Shown piece by piece: positions 44,805 through 54,200 of a DNA stretch of 57,581 bases. This stretch comes from Bacteroidales bacterium (GTDB lineage: Bacteria; Bacteroidota; Bacteroidia; Bacteroidales; ML635J-15). The notes beneath the pieces are model-generated. The model saw only the letters and a list, made by a program, of their open reading frames with translations, ran no database searches and had not been told where the DNA came from. The stretch's first letter is position 1. Every line of letters starts with the position of its first letter. The translations under genes and the position numbers were made by a program. The stretch is from NCBI GenBank assembly GCA_016937855.1, contig JAFGVU010000170.1, positions 1 to 57,581 of the forward strand, read 5' to 3'.

Positions 44805-45362
44805 ATGAAAACTATCCTATTATCATCAGTTGTATTATTTTTCTCATTTTCATTATCTGCCCAAAAAGAAAAAACAGATATTGAGCCAATTTATAAGTAT
44901 TGTGTTAAAGATATCAATGGCGAAAAATTCCATTTTAAAGACCTCGAAGGCAAAAAAATAATGATTGTAAACACTGCATCAAAATGTGGTTTTACAAAAC
45001 AGTTTAAAGAGCTTCAAGAAGTTTATGATAAATACAAAGACCAAAACTTTGTTATTGTTGGTTTTCCATCTAACGACTTTATGAATCAAGACCCCGGGAC
45101 AAATGAAGAAATCCTTGAGTTTTGCTCTGTTAATTATGGTGTAAACTTCCCAATGATGTCGAAAGTAAAAGTTACCGGAAAGAAAAAAGATAAAATTTAC
45201 AAATATCTTACAGATAAAAATTTAAATGGTTACGAATCGTCATCAGTTAAATGGAATTTTCAAAAATATCTGATTGATGAAAATGGATATCTCGTAAAAG
45301 TCGTAGGAACAAAAACATCACCCGACGATGAAGAAATTATCAATTGGATTATAGGTAAATAA
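44805..45362 (+). CDS. Secreted glutathione peroxidase (Cys type)
   Basis: At 185 residues it has a signal peptide (1-19, SLSAQ), so it acts in the periplasm. The active site is NTASKCGFT with Cys61 instead of Sec, then the conserved Gln/Trp-type elements FPSNDF and WNFQKYLID. By family it reduces peroxides, probably with thioredoxin rather than glutathione. It is a single gene with its own -7 box. Confidence 0.93.
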   Translation: MKTILLSSVVLFFSFSLSAQKEKTDIEPIYKYCVKDINGEKFHFKDLEGKKIMIVNTASKCGFTKQFKELQEVYDKYKDQNFVIVGFPSNDFMNQDPGTNEEILEFCSVNYGVNFPMMSKVKVTGKKKDKIYKYLTDKNLNGYESSSVKWNFQKYLIDENGYLVKVVGTKTSPDDEEIINWIIGK

Positions 45363-45484
45363 CCAAATCTTTTTCTGAATTGTATTGTATTAACAATATA
45401 GCATAGTTTGTCAGACACAATAATAATTTAGTATAATTCTAAATAAACATGATTTTTTTAAGGTTTTAGCAAATATAAATTTTA

Positions 45485-45492
45485 TATATTTG
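45485..45492 (+). promoter_or_regulatory. TAnnTTTG -7 box close to the 45498 start codon
   Basis: TATATTTG ends only 5 bp before the ATG at 45498. Either the mRNA is nearly leaderless or translation starts at the in-frame ATG at 45528 (Met11). It is likely the promoter of the His-rich protein/TonB receptor pair. Confidence 0.55.
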
Positions 45493-45497
45493 CCCTC

Positions 45498-45878
45498 ATG
45501 AAAAGCAAAACACTTATACCACGAATAATGGTATGGCTAACCTTGGTTAGTCTAATAATGTTGCTTATAAATAATAGTCTATTTTTACATGTCCACAAAC
45601 TCGACGATGGCAGAATAATTTCTCACGCACACCCATTTAATAAAACACAAAAAACTAGTTCTGGTGAAGCTAAGCACAACCATACTGCTAACGAAATATT
45701 AATTTATCAAATTCTTGATTCAGTTTCACTACTACTGATTGTATTTGCTGGAATTCAAATTCTAATTCCTGTTATTCAGCACTTAACTTCGTACTATAAT
45801 GCAAAAAAACATAGTAAAGAAATTATAACCGGATACAGCATCCGCCCCCCTCCTTTTTTACCTAAATTCACAATTTAA
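45498..45878 (+). CDS. Small His-rich membrane protein upstream of a TonB receptor
   Basis: The 126-residue protein has two membrane helices (about 8-30 and 70-93). The loop between them carries five or more His: H31xH33 (FLHVH), H43xH45 (SHAHPF), H60xH62 (KHNH). The C-terminus ends in a Pro-rich tail. If the loop is periplasmic, it could bind Zn, Cu or Ni. I recognise no named family. It is 40 bp upstream of the TonB receptor and probably shares its mRNA; a start at Met11 is possible. Confidence 0.78.
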   Translation: MKSKTLIPRIMVWLTLVSLIMLLINNSLFLHVHKLDDGRIISHAHPFNKTQKTSSGEAKHNHTANEILIYQILDSVSLLLIVFAGIQILIPVIQHLTSYYNAKKHSKEIITGYSIRPPPFLPKFTI

Positions 45879-45918
45879 GCTTTAGTACAGGTAAAAAACA
45901 AATCAAAAAAGACAAATA

Positions 45919-48285
45919 ATGAAATATATAATAATTGTATTTCTTGTAATTGTAGGATTACAAGCAAATGCACAAAAGCAGACAGACGCTCATATAGTTG
46001 GGCATGTAACATGTTGTGATGAGCATATAGCTTTCGCAAACATCATGTTAAAAAACACAACAATAGGCACATCAACAGATGAAACCGGGCATTTTCAACT
46101 TATTAATATGCCAGAAGGCACATTTACGATTATTGTTCAAGCATTAGGATACAAAACTCAAGAAAAAGAAGTTGTTATAAAAAAATCGCAAACAATTGAA
46201 CTTAAATTTGATCTCGAAGCAGATGCATTAGGATTAGACGAAGTTGTTATTACAGGCGACCGGAATCAAAAAAACCGTAAAGAGTCGGCAGTAGTTGTAA
46301 ACACGCTAACTCCAAAAGCTTTGGAATCCAACAACAGCATAACAATCAGCGAAGGACTAAACTTTTGTTCGGGACTTAGAGTAGAAAACAATTGTCAAAA
46401 CTGTGGATTTAACCAGCTTAGGATGAACGGAATGGAAGGACCATATTCACAAATACTGATAAACTCACGAGCAATTTTTAGCGGATTAGCCGGAGTATAT
46501 GGTTTAGAATTAATTCCTGCCAATATGATAGAACGCGTAGAAATTGTAAGAGGAGGCGGATCGGCATTATACGGCAGTAATGCAATTGCAGGAACAGTAA
46601 ATATGATTCTTAAAGATCCTATAACAAATTCATACGAGTTTGGAACAAATACCAGCATCTTAGGTCTTGGTATGGATAAGGTCGCAGAGCCTTCCTTAGA
46701 CCAAAGTATAAACCTAAATGCTTCAATAGTCTCATCAGACTCAAAAACAGGAATGTCGGTATATGGTTTTCATCGTGACAAAGAACCTTTTGATGCCAAC
46801 AATGATGGATTTTCGGAACAATCTAAAGCGAAAAACACTACTATCGGAACAAGAATTTTTCATCGGTTTTCGCAACGATCAAAAATTACTTTAGATTATT
46901 TTAGCATAAATGAAGAACGGCGAGGTGGAAGCGATTTTGACAATCCTTATCACATGACAAGAATTTCAGAAGCTGTGGAACACAATATTAACACAGGAGC
47001 TCTAAACTTCGATCTATTTGTTAGGGAAAAAGACCAAATTGCCATATATGCATCTGCACAGCATATTAACAGAGACAGTTACTATGGAGCGAATTACTCA
47101 TTAGCAGATTATGGCAACACAAAAGACCTCTCGTACTCAGCTGGTGCGCAATATACTATGCGTGAAGACAAATCTAATTTAGTGGCTGGTATCGAAAGCA
47201 CCGGTTCAATGCTCAATGATGTAAAATTAGGATATCCTGATTTCGAAAATGCTCAAATAGGTGATGGTAATATTATTTATATTCCAAACACACAAAACAC
47301 TACGATTGCAAATCAATACATGACAACTAACGGAATATTTGCTCAATACGAACACAAAATCAATATCTTTAGGATAAGTGTTGGAGCAAGATTTGACAAC
47401 TATCTTATAAACAATCTTGAAGATGCTGATCAGAAAAAAGAAGGTCAAGTGTTTAGTCCAAGAACGAATGTTTTAGTTGACTTAACCGACTTTCTACAGT
47501 ATAGAGCAAGCTACTCGCAAGGTTTTAGAGCTCCTCAAGTTTTTGACGAAGATTTGCATATAGAGACATCCGGTTCACGACAAGTATTACATAGGAACTC
47601 TCCCGATTTGCAACAGGAGACAAGCCATAGCATAAGCAGTTCGTTGGATTTCAAAAAAAATATCGGAAAAATAAATATTAGTCTTCTTGCCGAAGGTTTC
47701 TATACAATTCTACAGAATCCATTTGTTAACGAGTATGGAGAAGCAGACGAAGACGGAGTTGTTGTTTACACAAGGATAAACGCAAGCGAAGGCGCTGTTG
47801 TTCAGGGCATTAACTTTGAGCTTAGTGTTTTCCCACACAAAAGCATTTCATTCCGATCAGGTTTTACCCTACAACAAAGCTTATATAAAGAAGCACAAGA
47901 ATTTAACGAAAAACGCTTTTTTAGAACTCCAGGCAACTATGGATTTTTTACATTTGATTATCAGGCATCGAAGAATTTTGGTGCATCTGCGAACGCAACC
48001 TACACAGGAAAAATGCTAGTCCCCTATTTTGGTACTAGCATATCTAATCCTGAAAATGGTGAGCTACGAGAATCTAGTCCATTTTTCGACCTTGGTCTAA
48101 AGGCAAAGTATAACATAAAGCTAAATGGTGCAAAGCTTCAAATATTTGCAGGAGTAAAAAACATTTTCAATTCGTATCAAAACGATTTTGACAGCGGAAT
48201 CGATAGAGACCCCGCATATATTTACGGTCCGACATCGCCTCGAACAGTATATTTTGGAATTAAAATTGGAAATATGCTAGACTAA
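45919..48285 (+). CDS. TonB-dependent receptor with Cys-containing plug, possible metal transporter
   Basis: At 788 residues it has a signal peptide (1-19), a CarboxypepD_reg-like domain (about 24-105) with C32-C33-D-E-H36, a plug domain (about 120-230) and a 22-strand barrel. The plug carries NNCQNCGFNQLRMNGMEGPYSQI (Cys159, Cys162), then IERVEIVRGGGSALYGSNAIAG. A Cys pair in the plug plus the His-rich partner point to uptake of a metal or metal complex, but the substrate is inferred. It ends at a strong terminator. Confidence 0.9.
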   Translation: MKYIIIVFLVIVGLQANAQKQTDAHIVGHVTCCDEHIAFANIMLKNTTIGTSTDETGHFQLINMPEGTFTIIVQALGYKTQEKEVVIKKSQTIELKFDLEADALGLDEVVITGDRNQKNRKESAVVVNTLTPKALESNNSITISEGLNFCSGLRVENNCQNCGFNQLRMNGMEGPYSQILINSRAIFSGLAGVYGLELIPANMIERVEIVRGGGSALYGSNAIAGTVNMILKDPITNSYEFGTNTSILGLGMDKVAEPSLDQSINLNASIVSSDSKTGMSVYGFHRDKEPFDANNDGFSEQSKAKNTTIGTRIFHRFSQRSKITLDYFSINEERRGGSDFDNPYHMTRISEAVEHNINTGALNFDLFVREKDQIAIYASAQHINRDSYYGANYSLADYGNTKDLSYSAGAQYTMREDKSNLVAGIESTGSMLNDVKLGYPDFENAQIGDGNIIYIPNTQNTTIANQYMTTNGIFAQYEHKINIFRISVGARFDNYLINNLEDADQKKEGQVFSPRTNVLVDLTDFLQYRASYSQGFRAPQVFDEDLHIETSGSRQVLHRNSPDLQQETSHSISSSLDFKKNIGKINISLLAEGFYTILQNPFVNEYGEADEDGVVVYTRINASEGAVVQGINFELSVFPHKSISFRSGFTLQQSLYKEAQEFNEKRFFRTPGNYGFFTFDYQASKNFGASANATYTGKMLVPYFGTSISNPENGELRESSPFFDLGLKAKYNIKLNGAKLQIFAGVKNIFNSYQNDFDSGIDRDPAYIYGPTSPRTVYFGIKIGNMLD

Positions 48286-48320
48286 AAAATGTGATAAGCC
48301 AAACATCACCAATAAAAACT

Positions 48321-48356
48321 AAACTGTTCTTTGAGATTTGAAGAACAGTTTTTTTA
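48321..48356 (+). terminator. Rho-independent terminator after the TonB receptor
   Basis: AAACTGTTCTT pairs perfectly with AAGAACAGTTT around a 9-nt loop, followed by T runs. It lies 35 bp after the stop codon and before the metG promoter. Confidence 0.9.
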
Positions 48357-48379
48357 TCACTTATTTTGTATCACTACAT

Positions 48380-48409
48380 TTTGATTATCTTCAAAACTCA
48401 CTATATTTG
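48380..48409 (+). promoter_or_regulatory. metG promoter
   Basis: TTTG (48380-48383), 18-bp spacer and TATATTTG (48402-48409). It lies inside the upstream extension of the metG frame, supporting the ATG at 48425 as the real start. Confidence 0.7.
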
Positions 48410-48424
48410 CCAAAAATTAAAAAA

Positions 48425-50458
48425 ATGAGCGAATTCAAAAGATACACGGTAACTTCTGCCCTTCCTTATGCAAACGGGCCTGTACATATTGGACATTTAG
48501 CGGGAGTTTACGTTCCGGCAGACATATATGCAAGATTTTTACGATTGACGCACCAAGATGTTGTTTTTATTGGTGGATCAGATGAACATGGAGTTCCGAT
48601 AACTTTGAAAGCAAAGAAAGAAGGGGTATCTCCTCAGGATATTGTTGACAGATATCACACAATAATTAAAAAGTCGTTTAAAGATTTTGGGATAAGTTTT
48701 GACATATATAGCCGAACCAGCAATAAAGTGCACCACGATACAGCATCTGAGTTTTTCACAACTCTTTACGAAAAAGGCGAATTTGTCGAAAAAACCAGCT
48801 TGCAATTTTACGACGAAGCCGAAAATCAATTTCTAGCCGACCGTTACATTATGGGCACATGTCCTAAATGCGGAGCTGAAGATGCTTACGGCGACCAATG
48901 TGAAAAATGTGGATCTAGTCTTAGCGCCGAAGAGCTAATAAATCCGCGCTCTGTAATTAGTGGAAATCAGCCGGTATTGAAAGAAACAAAACATTGGTTT
49001 TTACCTTTAGATAAATATGAAGACGAGCTAAAACAATGGATACTTGAGGAACATAAAGAATGGAAACCCAATGTTTATGGACAATGCAAATCGTGGCTCG
49101 ACTCAGGGCTTTTCCCAAGAGCTGTAACCAGAGATCTAGATTGGGGGGTTCCTGTTCCACTAAAAGAAGCTAAAGACAAAGTATTATATGTTTGGTTTGA
49201 TGCTCCAATTGGATATATTTCCGCAACAAAAGAACTTACTCCTGAATGGGAAAAATACTGGAAAGACAAAGACTCAAAACTAGTTCACTTTATTGGCAAG
49301 GACAATATCGTTTTTCATTGTATCATTTTCCCCTCGATGCTAAAACACGAAGGTTCATATATTTTGCCTGACAATGTTCCTTCAAATGAGTTTTTAAATC
49401 TTGAAGGCGACAAAATATCTACCTCTCGAAATTGGGCTGTTTGGTTACACGAATATCTTGAGGACTTCCCCGGAAAACAAGATGTATTAAGATATGTTTT
49501 ATGTGCAAATGCACCGGAAACCAAAGACAACGATTTTACATGGAAAGATTTTCAGGCGAAAAACAATAACGAATTAGTTGCGATAATGGGAAATTTTGTG
49601 AATAGAGCATTAGTTCTTACTCATAAATATTTCGATGGCATAGTTCCTACTCCGCAAGAGGACACTGATTATGAAAAAGAAATTCGCACCGAAATTCAAA
49701 ATATAAAAACAAATCTCGAAAACAATATCAAGCACTACAAGTTTCGAGAAGCATTAAAAAATGCTATGAGTATTACACGTCTAGGAAACAAATATTTAGC
49801 AGATACAGAACCCTGGAAGCTAATCAAAACGGACGAAAACAGAGTTAAAACAATTTTGTACTACTCAATTCAGTTATGTGCACTTTCGGCAATTCTTGCA
49901 GAACCATTTTTACCATATACTTCCGAGAAGTTAATCAAAATTTTAAATATTGATAAACCCGATTGGGATGACGCTAATAAGTTTGACATTATTGAAAGTG
50001 GGCATAAAATTAACTCTGCTGAGCTACTATTCGAAAGAATAGAAGATGAAGCAATCGCTGCACAAGTAGAAAAGCTAAATAAAACAAAAGAAATGAATCA
50101 GGCAGAAAACAATGCGGTAACTCCACAAAAAGAAATAATTACTTACGATGATTTTGTTAAACAAGACATCCGTATCGCAACAATACTCGAAGCCGAGAAA
50201 GTGGCAAAAGCCGACAAACTTCTAAAACTAGTAATTGACACAGGGATTGATAAGAGGACTATTGTGTCCGGCATAGCCAAATATTTTAAACCAGAAGATA
50301 TAATCGGAAAACAAGTTTGCGTTTTAGTAAATCTAGCTCCTCGAACTTTACGTGGAATCGAATCTCAAGGCATGGTTCTTATGGCTGAAGATAAGGATGG
50401 AAGCCTAAAATTTATCAGTCCGGAGTCGATATGCGCAAATGGATCTGCGATTAGCTAA
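48425..50458 (+). CDS. metG: Methionine-tRNA ligase
   Basis: From the ATG at 48425 it has 677 residues, starting [27 protein letters not shown] with the class I HIGH motif. The CP domain has two zinc knuckles (CPKCG ... CEKCG), the KMSKS equivalent is KISTS, and a C-terminal OB-fold tRNA-binding domain (about 570-677, [16 protein letters not shown]) is fused. It charges tRNA-Met. A canonical promoter lies between it and the upstream terminator. Confidence 0.98.
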   Translation: MSEFKRYTVTSALPYANGPVHIGHLAGVYVPADIYARFLRLTHQDVVFIGGSDEHGVPITLKAKKEGVSPQDIVDRYHTIIKKSFKDFGISFDIYSRTSNKVHHDTASEFFTTLYEKGEFVEKTSLQFYDEAENQFLADRYIMGTCPKCGAEDAYGDQCEKCGSSLSAEELINPRSVISGNQPVLKETKHWFLPLDKYEDELKQWILEEHKEWKPNVYGQCKSWLDSGLFPRAVTRDLDWGVPVPLKEAKDKVLYVWFDAPIGYISATKELTPEWEKYWKDKDSKLVHFIGKDNIVFHCIIFPSMLKHEGSYILPDNVPSNEFLNLEGDKISTSRNWAVWLHEYLEDFPGKQDVLRYVLCANAPETKDNDFTWKDFQAKNNNELVAIMGNFVNRALVLTHKYFDGIVPTPQEDTDYEKEIRTEIQNIKTNLENNIKHYKFREALKNAMSITRLGNKYLADTEPWKLIKTDENRVKTILYYSIQLCALSAILAEPFLPYTSEKLIKILNIDKPDWDDANKFDIIESGHKINSAELLFERIEDEAIAAQVEKLNKTKEMNQAENNAVTPQKEIITYDDFVKQDIRIATILEAEKVAKADKLLKLVIDTGIDKRTIVSGIAKYFKPEDIIGKQVCVLVNLAPRTLRGIESQGMVLMAEDKDGSLKFISPESICANGSAIS

Positions 50459-50554
50459 AATATTTGAGTATTTTTTGTCAACATATTAAAATATTTTTTA
50501 AAATTGCAGAAAATTATATTAAAGATTGCAAATTAACTCAAGCATAAATCACAA

Positions 50555-51043
50555 ATGAAACTTTTAACACTGATTCGTCATGCAAAATCAGACTGGGATA
50601 ACGACTTGTATGACTTCGACCGTCCTTTAAATGAAAGAGGTGAAACAGACGCACCAATAATGGCAGAATTCCTAGCTAAAAACTTACCAAAACCGGATTT
50701 AATAATCTCGAGCCCAGCTCTTAGAGCAGCCTCAACAGCCGAGATTATTGCCGAAAAGTGTGGATATCCGGTCGAAAAAATAAAATATATCGACGAGCTA
50801 TATTTATGTAGTGTTTCGGAATATATCGAAGTTCTTATTGAGCAAAGCCCAAAAATAAACCATATTTTTTTGGTTAGTCATAATCCAGGCACAACAGGTT
50901 TTACAAATCTGCTAACTGGCGAATTAATCGAAGAAATGCCTACTTGTGGTGTTGCTCACATAAAACTCGATCTCTATAAGTGGGAAGACGTGGAGCCAGA
51001 CACCGGTAAACTTGTAAAACTGTTTACACCCAAGACAATTTAA
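50555..51043 (+). CDS. sixA: Phosphohistidine phosphatase SixA-like
   Basis: The 162 residues match SixA. The RHG catalytic motif is LTLIRHAKSDWD (phospho-accepting His), then SSPALRAASTAEI and the second His in VSHNPGTT. SixA-type histidine phosphatases dephosphorylate His in phosphorelay proteins; the target here is unknown. It is a stand-alone gene about 95 bp after metG. Confidence 0.93.
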   Translation: MKLLTLIRHAKSDWDNDLYDFDRPLNERGETDAPIMAEFLAKNLPKPDLIISSPALRAASTAEIIAEKCGYPVEKIKYIDELYLCSVSEYIEVLIEQSPKINHIFLVSHNPGTTGFTNLLTGELIEEMPTCGVAHIKLDLYKWEDVEPDTGKLVKLFTPKTI

Positions 51044-51236
51044 AGATTTATCACTATAAATTAAACTGCATTACCACTTTTTCATTGAGCTAGTGATACT
51101 AGTTCATCCGGTTTTATTAAATAATACGGATTCAATTCAGATCACACAAAATTATTTTTCATAAAAATTTGTCATGTATTTTGAGACTTATTAAAATATT
51201 GTGTAACTTTCCAGTCATAATTGTAATTCATTTTTC

Positions 51237-54200
51237 ATGAGAAATATTTTTCGCACTGTATTATTAGGTCTATTCCTTTTAGGCATAACGATTACAGCAC
51301 AATCACAGGACTATAACAAGCAGGCAGAACCTCAACCTCTTAGCTTAAAAGACCAACAATTACTTTTAAGTTTTCCTTCGCTTGAGCTGCCGCCGGCATA
51401 CAAAAACAAGTCAATCCCATACATGGTTGACAATTCTCAAAGCGAACATTTTCGCGACATGTTTACTCAAGCAGGTATGAGCTGCGGACAAGCCTCATCA
51501 ACCGGAATATGTTTTACATACGAAATAAATGTTGCACGAAATCTTGAGGCAAATACCAATGCAAACCTCTATCCTACTCATTTTGTTTTTAATTGGGACA
51601 ACGGAGATTGGGGAAGTTCAGGGGTTAGTTATTACCATACTTTTGAAGTTCTAAGAACAGTTGGCACACCAAATCAGGAAGAATATGGTGGCACAATTGA
51701 CTATGGTGGAAATCTCAGATGGATGACCGGATACGATCTATATTACAGTGCTATGCATAATCGAATTAGCCATGGTTATAAAATTGATGTTGGCGATGCA
51801 GACGGCTTAGCGATTCTAAAACATTGGATGAACGACCATTTGAATGGAGATGATGACGGAGGTTGTGCCGTTTTTTATTCGACTGTGCCTTACCCCGATG
51901 CCGACCTACCGGTTGGGACAGAAGAAGGAGGCAAGAAAGTCATTACTTCTCTATCTGCAAGCACTGCTCACTCTATGGCAATATTGGGTTTTAACGATTC
52001 TATCAGATATGATTACAATAACGACGGACAATATACCAACAATATTGATATTACAGGCGACGGACAAGTTACCATGGCAGATTGGGAAATTGGTGGTATA
52101 AAAATGTGTAATACTTACAGCGGCGGACCGGCTTGGGCTGATGGAGGCTTTTGTTACATTATGTACAAAGCACTTGCAACAGGAGCATTTTGGCACGATT
52201 TAGTTCATGTTATGACAGTAAATCCAACTTATGAGCCTCAATTAACTGCAAAAGTTGACATTACATACACTAACCGTAAAAGAATAAAGGTAATCGCCGG
52301 AATATCGACAAACACTTCGGCAAATATGCCCGAGTATGTTTTAGATTTACCGATTTTCGAATATCAAGGCGGTGACCGATATATGACCGGTGGTGAAGCA
52401 GAAATTGACAAGACAATCGAATTTGGATTTGATTTAACTCCTCTTCTAAATTACATAGAACCCAATCAAGAGGCTAAGTATTTTATTCAAATATTTGAAA
52501 ATGACGATGATGGATGGGGTTCCGGGACTCTAAATTCTTTCTCTCTAATAAACTATGTCACAGGTGCTGCGGTCGAAACCGTATGCTCCGATCCGGCTCA
52601 AACAATTGTACAGAATGGGATTACCACAATGAGTATTGTTAGTGCTCAAAATTACGCCCCTGTCGAGATCACAACCACTGCATTGTCAACCGGATCTGTA
52701 CTAAGTCCATATTCACAACAATTAGTTGCAACCGGAGGTAGCACTCCATACACATGGAGCTTCGACATGGATTTTGATGTTTCCGAAAGCGTTGGAATAT
52801 TTCCAACGGGTGGCACAACTGCAAGCGGTTCTGGATTCTTCGCTATTCCACTTGGATTTGATTTTACTTACTATGGCGAAACTTATTCGACAATCTATGT
52901 GGGCAACGAAGGACTTGCTGTTTTCCAAAGCGCTTTTAGCGATGCATTGCCTTATGGACATCACGATGAAACTGTATTTATGCACACAAAGTGTATAGCC
53001 CCATTTTACTTATCCGGATTAACTTCCACAATAAAAACAATCACCGGGACAGGATATAAAACTATCATTTGGGATAACTCATCTATCGATTTTGCTATGA
53101 CGATCTATGAAAATGGAAACATTGAGTTTATTTATGACAATGCAAACATAACTAATCAAAACAATTATGTGTGTGGAGTATCAAATGGAGACGAAATAAG
53201 CTTTCAGCGACTCGATTTTGATGATCCAAATAATATTGCAAGTGGACACAAATACACACTAATTCCATACACTATTCCCGAAGAATTTGAAATAAGCAAT
53301 GATGGTTTATTGACCGGATTTCCAACTCATGAATACACAGCTGACGACTTTCATTTTAAAGTTATTGACAATAACGGCATAATTGACAAAATAACTCTTC
53401 CTTTTGTAACAGATGGTTTAATTCTATCATATTCCGTGAGTACTCCAGATGATAACGTTATTGAGTATGCTGAAAGTGTTGACTTAAGCCTAACAGTAGA
53501 AAATCCACTCGCAAGTATTGTTACCGGCATTTCAATAACAGCAACAACCCTCGATCCACACATTACTCTTACCGACAATTCTGAAACATGCTCAGATTTG
53601 TCCCCATCACAAAGCATTCTTTTAAGTAATGCATTTGCTTTTGATGTAAGCTCTGATGTACCCGACAACTATCAATTTCAAATTAATTTTGAAGTAGCTT
53701 GCGATCAGGACATTTGGCAATACTTTTACACATTTACTGCATATTCGCCTAACATTTTAACAGGAACAGTAACAATTGATGACGCAAATGATGACATTTT
53801 AGCTGCCGGAGAAACTGCTGACATTTTTATCCCAATTAGCAATTCCGGAGGATCTGACATTCACAATTTAACTGCAACTGCAACAACTAGCGACCCATAC
53901 ATAATAATTAATACAAACCAAGACAATTTATTATCCTTAGAACCTTCCGAAAGCAGCGAAATTACATTTAATATTACCTCTGCAAACGAAGTTGAGAATC
54001 AGCATAGTGCAACAATCAACATTAGCATTACAGGCGACAATGGCTATCAAGTTGAAATTCCCGTACAAGTAGTAATCAATACAGCAATTTTGTCGGTAAG
54101 CAACATAAATGTAAATGATGCAGACAATGGATGCCTCGATCCGGGCGAAACATCTGATGTTATTTTTATGCTACAAAACACAGGTCTTGTTGGCGCTACA

